From Mycobacterium tilburgii (lineage in GTDB: Bacteria > Actinomycetota > Actinomycetes > Mycobacteriales > Mycobacteriaceae), in NCBI RefSeq assembly GCF_902168065.1, contig NZ_LR655696.1, positions 30,082 to 94,081 of the forward strand: 64,000 nucleotides of DNA, in the 5' to 3' direction. Position 1 is the first letter of the stretch. Each line of letters begins with the position of its first letter. Below the pieces are notes generated by a model, which worked only from the letters and a program-made list of their open reading frames with translations, did not search any database and was not told the DNA's origin. Positions 59,202 through 64,000 of the stretch are shown in pieces. The translations under genes were made by a program, and so were the position numbers.

Positions 59202-60110
59202 ATGGGCGAGTTGAAGACCGAATACGACAAGCTTTCCATCGGCGGCAAGTGGACGGAGCCCTCGACGTCCGAGGTAATCGAGGTGCACTGTCCGGCCACC
59301 GGCGAGTACTTCGGCAAGGCGCCGCTGGCCGCGACGGCCGACGTGGACGCCGCGTGGCCGCGGCCCGCGCCGCGTTCGACAGCGGCCCCTGGCCCGCCAC
59401 GCCGCCGAAAGAGCGCGCGGCCGTCATCGCCAACGCGGTGAAGCTGATGGAGGAGCGCAAGGAACTGCTGAGCGCGCGGCTCGCCGGGGAAACCGGCCAG
59501 CCGCCGACCACCGTCGAGACGATGCACTGGATGGGTTCGGTGGGCGCGATGAACTTCTTCGCCGGCCCGGCCGTCGACCAGGTCAAGCGGCGCAAGATCC
59601 GCAACGGGTCCTACGGCCAGACAATACGTCTACCGCGAGCCGAGCGGTGTGGTCTGCGCGATCGTCACCTGGAAGGTGCCGTTGTTCCTGGCGGTCAACA
59701 AGCTGGGTCCCGCGCTGCTGGCCGGCTGCACGGTGGTGCTCAAACCGGCCGCCGAAACCCCGTTGACCACAAACGCGTTGGCGGACATCTTCGCCGAGGC
59801 CGGCCTGCCCGAGGGCGTGCTGTCGGTGGTGCCCGACGGCGTCGAGACGGGCCAGGCCTTGACCTCGAACCCGGACGTCGACATGTTCACGTTCACCGGC
59901 AGCTCGGCGGTCTGCAAAGAGATCGGCCGGCGCGCCGCGGAACTGCCCAAGCCGTACACGCCCGAGCTCGGTGGCAAGTCAGCGGCCATCCTCCTCGAGG
60001 ACGTCGACCTGGCGTCGGCAATCCGATGCTGGTGTTCTCCGGGATCATGGACACTGGGCAGGCCTGCGTGGGCTAGACCCGCATCCTGGCGCCGCGCTCG
60101 CGCTACGACG
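59202..60110 (+). pseudogene. Aldehyde dehydrogenase (Rv0223c-like), frameshifted and 3'-truncated
   Basis: Aldehyde dehydrogenase of about 487 residues in M. tuberculosis. The start MGELKTEYDKLSIGGKWTEP is normal; then AFDSGPWPATPPKERAAVIA in a second frame (from about 59355), YREPSGVVCAIVTWKVPLFL in a third (from about 59625) and MDTGQACVG again in the second. The expected PWN of the cofactor site reads TWK. A stop falls where the catalytic Cys segment ends, and homology ends near 60110, losing about 170 C-terminal codons. Confidence 0.85.
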
Positions 60111-60237
60111 AAATGTGTGTGTCATCACGTCAGTCAAACCCAGAAGCCAGATTATGCAATAAGCCTAATCCTTAGGATCTGCTCAGCTTATGCTCACCGC
60201 GAGTAAATGACCTGTGTCACATGTTTCCGTGGTATGT

Positions 60238-61275
60238 GAGTTGGTAGCACTAACAAGGCGCAGCACCTTGCCCGTGGGGTGTGGTTGGCAGCTCGTCGCG
60301 AAACACGACGCGGTCCGGGGTCCACGAACCGCGCAAGCTCTTGCGGACGTGCTCGCGCAATTCTTCGGGGTCGGGATCGGCGCCGGGCCGGTGCACCACC
60401 ACGGCGACGATCGCCTGACCCCACTGCGGGTCCTCGACCCCGAACACCGCGACGTCGCGCACCTGCGGATGCTCGACGAGTACCTCCTCCAGCTCGGCGG
60501 GCGCGATGTTCTCGCCGCCGCGGATGATGGTGTCGTCGCTGCGGCCGCCGATGAACAGATAGCCCTCGTCGTCCAGCATCGCGATGTCTTTAGTTGGGAA
60601 CCAACCGTCTTCGTCAAGGACGGACCCGATGCCGGTATAGCGGCCGGAGACCTGCTCGCCGCGCACGAAGAGCTCGCCGGCCGACGGGCAGCACGTTGCC
60701 GTCGTCGCGGATCTCGATCTCGACGCCGGGCCACCCGGCCGCCCTACCGATCCGAGCCGCCTGATGGCGGGGTCCTACGCGGCCAGCGCCGCGCGACGGT
60801 CCTCGGGCGTCAGCACCGCGATCGTCGAACTCGTCTCGGTCAGCCCGTAGGCGTTGATGAAGCCGCCCCCGGGTAACAGCTCGAGCGCGCTGCGCACCAG
60901 GGGCAGGCCGACCTTGGAGTCCGCCGTCGGCCAGGTTGCGCAGCGACGGCAACTGGTGACCGCCAGACTCCAGCGCCGTGACGACGCGGTCCAGCATGGT
61001 GGGCACCAACGTCGCGGTGGTGACGTGCTAAGCGTTGATCAGCCGTACCTTCGTGCGCGTCGAAGTTGGGCAGGTACACCATAATACTTGCGACCAGCGT
61101 AGCGGTTCGACAGCGCGGCGCCGACACCGGCGATGTGATACGGCGGCAGACAGATCAGCGCCGCGTCTTCGGCTGCGGCGGAATCGAATTCGACCGTTCC
61201 GGTGACGTAAGTGGTCAGGTTGCTGTGCGAGAGTTCGACGGCCTTGGGCTGCGACGTGGTGCCGGAGGTGAACAG
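60238..61275 (-). pseudogene. Acyl-CoA synthetase (FadD type), 5'-truncated and frameshifted
   Basis: AMP-forming ligase without its N-terminal part. It starts at the ATP motif LFTSGTTSQPKAVELSHSNL (61275), continues AALICLPPYHIAGVGAALSN, TTATLVPTMLDRVVTALESG and, in another frame, DEDGWFPTKDIAMLDDEGYL and RSDDTIIRGGENIAPAELEE. The final PTGKVLR lies in a further frame near 60250. Several frameshifts. Its 5' end is fused directly to an echA1 fragment on the same strand. Confidence 0.83.
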
Positions 61276-61890
61276 CTACCGCCAGCGGCCTGTTGGCGGC
61301 GATCTTCTCGGCCAGCGCGATCGCGCCGTCCAGGGCAGCGCCCGGCTCGGTCAGCACGTTCACCATCCCCAGCGCGTGCGCGCGTTCGGCGCTCAGGTTC
61401 TCCCCGGTCAGCGCCAGCTCCATCGCGATGGCCGACGGGATGCGCTGCGGCCGCAACAGCCCCCCGCCGCCGGCCACCAGCCCGCGCTTGACCTCCGGGA
61501 TCCCGAAGGCCGAATCCTTGGACGCCACGATCAGGTCGGTAGCCAGGGCCAGTTCGGTGCCGCCCGCCAGGGCGTAGCCCTCGACGGCCGCGATCAGCGG
61601 CTTGTCCGGGGACGCTCCGTGAAGCTCATGCCGCGGCCCTAGACTATGGGCAGTTCCCCGCGGGCGAACGCCTTGAGGTCCATGCCCGCACAGAACGATC
61701 CGTCCGCGCCAGTCAGGATGCCGACGGACAGACCGGGGTCGTCGTCGAGTTGGTCGACGGCCGCGGCCAGCCCGTTGGCCACCGCAGCGTTGACCGCCTT
61801 CTTGGCCCTGGGCCGGTTGATCGTGATGATCAAGATCCGGTCCTGCTGTTCGACGATGACCTCGGGCTCGTTGGCTTCATTCGTTTCCAC
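61276..61890 (-). pseudogene. echA1: EchA1, enoyl-CoA hydratase, nonsense, frameshift and 3' truncation
   Basis: Crotonase-fold hydratase (Rv0222, 262 residues). The N-terminus EVIVEQQDRILIITINRPRA and GILTGADGSFCAGMDLKAFA (first oxyanion-hole segment) runs to a stop at 61639. The rest, DKPLIAAVEGYALAGGTELA and FGIPEVKRGLVAGGGGLL, continues in another frame. Homology ends at IAANRPLAV near 61276, where ligase sequence begins, so about 60 C-terminal codons are deleted. Confidence 0.87.
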
Positions 61891-61989
61891 TCACGGCGTT
61901 GCACATCTCCTCGGTAGTCGTGGCAAACCAGGGCTGCTATCGACTGATGGTAGCTGCTGAAGGAAAAGGTATTGGCATCAGGAGAGAGT

Positions 61990-62832
61990 CCTGTTACCCG
62001 AATTCGTGCCGTGGCGTGCGGCCGGGCCTCTCAGGCCGGGGCCATGCGGCGTCGACGAGCCGCCGCACCGCTTGCCCGTCTCCTTGATGTTGGCCAGCGC
62101 GAGGGTGGCCGTGGCGAACCGGCGCTCCGGGGTGATCCGGTGGTTGATGAAAGGTGGCCGGCGGGGTGAAGGGCATGGTCAGCTACGGCGAGAGTTTTCG
62201 CGAGCTGCGCCGGACCCGGTTGATGCCGCGCGGTGTAGCGCACCGTCCCGGGCAGTTTCGCGAACTGGCGCAGGTGGTCGGCGAACGCCGACCGCAGCAA
62301 CTGCGCTTTGGTGGGTACAGGATCGGTGATACGGGGACCGCTTTCCGGGGTCGGGCAGCAGATCCATGCCGCGCGCTATCAGGTTGGCGGAGGGGCGACT
62401 CCGTCGGCCGGGTCGTGGTGGATCTTGCCGACCACCACGACCCGGTTGTTGGCCAGGCCCTCGATGAAGTACATCTCCCACAACGGGCGGCTGCGGTCCA
62501 GCGAGGTACTGGCAATCTGCCCGATCGCGTCGTCGAGCTCGCGGCGCCCGCCCGGCTCGGGCAGCCGCATCGGCCCGGATGTGGTAGTCGAGGTCCACCG
62601 CGCAGTGCTCGCGCCACATCGGGTAATGGAATTTCCAGGGGATGTCGACGAGTTGGTAGGTGAAGGGCCTGAGTTTGTTCAGTCGCGCGCCGATGACCTG
62701 ACGGAATGCGTCGATGTTGAAATCGCGATGCTCGGGGTCGATCTCGACGATGGCAACCTTGCTGGTGTGCATGTGCACGTTCGGGGTCTCGTTGTATAGC
62801 AGGACCGAGTCCCAGTCGCTGAGCTGTTTCAT
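61990..62832 (-). pseudogene. WS/DGAT-type acyltransferase (Rv0221-like), frameshifted and 3'-truncated
   Basis: Wax ester synthase/diacylglycerol acyltransferase family (469 residues in M. tuberculosis), for triacylglycerol storage. The start MKQLSDWDSVLLYNETPNVH is normal. The active-site motif HHxxxDG reads IHHDPADG in another frame near 62400. Further pieces are ANLIARGMDLLPDP, LRSAFADHLRQFAKLPG and ITPERRFATATLALANI. At least four frame changes. Homology ends near 61990, so the C-terminal third is gone. LipC, next to it in M. tuberculosis, is deleted. Confidence 0.85.
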
Positions 62833-63029
62833 CGCTGGCCCCTTCCCCTCAGCAGCGACCTTACTAGCGGCGCCCGCAGTAACCACTTCAACACAAGGTG
62901 TCATGCCCGAAACCCGCGCCGTCATGTACCGGACTGTACTTCCAGGTTGTCGACACAAACTGACGTTTGCGTCGAAACCGCGAAGATGGCGGCGTTATGT
63001 TTGCTTATATGTCGGATTACCAGCTATAT

Positions 63030-63549
63030 ACTGCCTGCTTCACTTTGCTGAGCGGCGCGCGGCGACGCACCACGACCAGCCGGATCGCGTAGGCGACCGC
63101 ACTCACGCCGAACATTGTCGCGGTGAGCAGCAGCCACCTTCCCAGGAAAGGCTGCTGGGTCGGTCCCGTCGCCGCCTGATATGTGGGAGCGTCCTACTCG
63201 ACTATCCCGGGCAGGAAGATCAGCAGGGTCAGCCCCGCGCACAGGGCAGAAACCCGAATATAGTTTCGGGCCAGTACTTTTGGCTGCGCACGCGACCGCT
63301 TCCGTTGGGCCGTGCGGCGAGTACCCGATCGGCCACCGCATACAGCGGGAAGAACAGCAGGTCATGGGCGACGATGGTGGCGGCGAACCACACCGCGATG
63401 GACTGCCACCGGCTGTCTGGATTCCACAGCGTGGCCGGCTTGAAGGTGGCCAAAATGTAGCCCAGCAGCGCGAAACCGAACGCCATAGTCAGCAGATGCA
63501 GCAGATGTGATCCGTAAAGCGTCGTGAAAAGTGTTGTGATTCTTGACAT
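63030..63549 (-). pseudogene. Rv0219-like membrane protein, frameshifted
   Basis: Small membrane protein (about 182 residues in M. tuberculosis) with hydrophobic helices HLLTMAFGFALLGYILATF, IAVWFAATIVAHDLLFFPLY and, in another frame, SALCAGLTLLIFLPGIV followed by a stop near 63194, then GPTQQPFLGRWLLLTATMFG and VSAVAYAIRLVVVRRRAA. The first frame runs on into a wrong tail at 63229. Function unknown; paired with the molybdopterin oxidoreductase gene upstream. Confidence 0.75.
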
Positions 63550-63556
63550 CTAACGC

Positions 63557-64000
63557 CTAGTATTCGAGGCTGCCCACCCACTTGGTGCAGTGCACACCGG
63601 GCAGCGCGGGAACGATGATCCGGTCCGGGTAGCCGTGATCCAACGACAGGTCCTCGCCATCGACCCGCATCGCCAGCAGCGCGTCGGGATCGCCAACCTA
63701 GTTGGCCTGCAACGTCGCCTCCCCGAACGCCCCGCCGCGCTGCAGCAACACTACGCGCGCCATGCGGGGTGCCGGGCACACCCGCGACGCGGGCCAGATC
63801 GCCCAGCCGGACACCGCTCCAGGTCTGCACGGTCGACCAGCCTTCACGCAGGCGATCGGCAGGCGCGCGATGTGTTGCAGCAGCGCGGCCAGCCTGGCCC
63901 GATCCAGCACCACCTCGGTCGTCCCGCCGCGTAACCGCAAAGCCCAACGCGGACCGACACTTTTGGGGCTGATACTCGCCACGATGGCGGTCTTGTTGAC
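63557..64000 (-). pseudogene. Sulfite oxidase-like molybdopterin protein (Rv0218-like), 3' part, frameshifted; runs off the window
   Basis: C-terminal part of a molybdopterin oxidoreductase of the sulfite oxidase fold (about 442 residues in M. tuberculosis). Pieces are ALRLRGGTTEVVLDRARLAA, EGWSTVQTWSGVRLGDLARV in another frame, LLQRGGAFGEATLQAN followed by an in-frame stop at 63698, then ALLAMRVDGEDLSLDHGYPD and RIIVPALPGVHCTKWVGSLE with the stop at 63557. Two frameshifts and one nonsense codon. The 5' part is outside the window. Confidence 0.82.

Overview
This is a high-GC mycobacterial chromosome segment. It is colinear, in reversed orientation, with the M. tuberculosis H37Rv interval Rv0289 to Rv0218, with several blocks missing and a few genes H37Rv lacks. 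The intact proteins look like slow-growing, M. avium-complex-type orthologues. About half of the recognisable genes are broken by frameshifts, stops, internal deletions or truncations. Massive pseudogenisation at high GC (unlike M. leprae at about 58%) resembles M. lepraemurium or a similar host-restricted MAC member. That identification is inference; it rests on remembered H37Rv protein sequences and gene order, with no database search.

Layout. 1-9704 (minus): ESX-3 type VII secretion operon eccA3-eccB3-eccC3-PE5-PPE4-esxG-esxH-espG3, intact except PPE4; metal-regulator-like dyads lie upstream of eccA3. 9705-14313: decayed block (methyltransferase, TetR, membrane protein, 2-hydroxyacid dehydrogenase and fadE6 remnants) plus an AT-rich stretch. 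14314-19744: intact fadD2, fecB2, pxpB and pxpC around a dead LigD-polymerase-like gene. 19780-24436: dead AAC(2') acetyltransferase, two dead NarK transporters, dead NnaR-like regulator, dead sirohydrochlorin chelatase-like gene and a scrap of nirB: the nitrate/nitrite assimilation block is lost together. 24527-28601: intact succinate dehydrogenase (Sdh1) operon and a flavin reductase. 28608-29620: dead 2OG-Fe(II) oxygenase. 29833-35677: intact fadE5, fadA2, fabG4 and htdX. 35683-43769: dead ClC channel, intact TetR and lpqI, three DUF2613 genes (two frameshifted) and intact aftD. 43794-52870: mostly dead (Rv0235c-like, two R2lox genes, acetolactate-synthase-like, fadE4, a fadD, a YbjN gene) around intact gabD1. 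52893-59159: intact envelope cluster Rv0228-Rv0224c (acyltransferase, PorA-like protein, membrane protein, glycosyltransferase, methyltransferase). 59202-64000: only pseudogenes (aldehyde dehydrogenase, fadD/echA1 fusion, WS/DGAT, Rv0219, Rv0218).

Functionally, the genome has kept iron-linked secretion, fatty-acid beta-oxidation and reduction steps, an electron-entry complex and arabinan/envelope assembly. It has lost nitrogen-oxide assimilation, aminoglycoside acetylation, redundant fadE/fadD/echA copies and storage-lipid synthesis. I saw no tRNA, rRNA, CRISPR array or complete insertion sequence.
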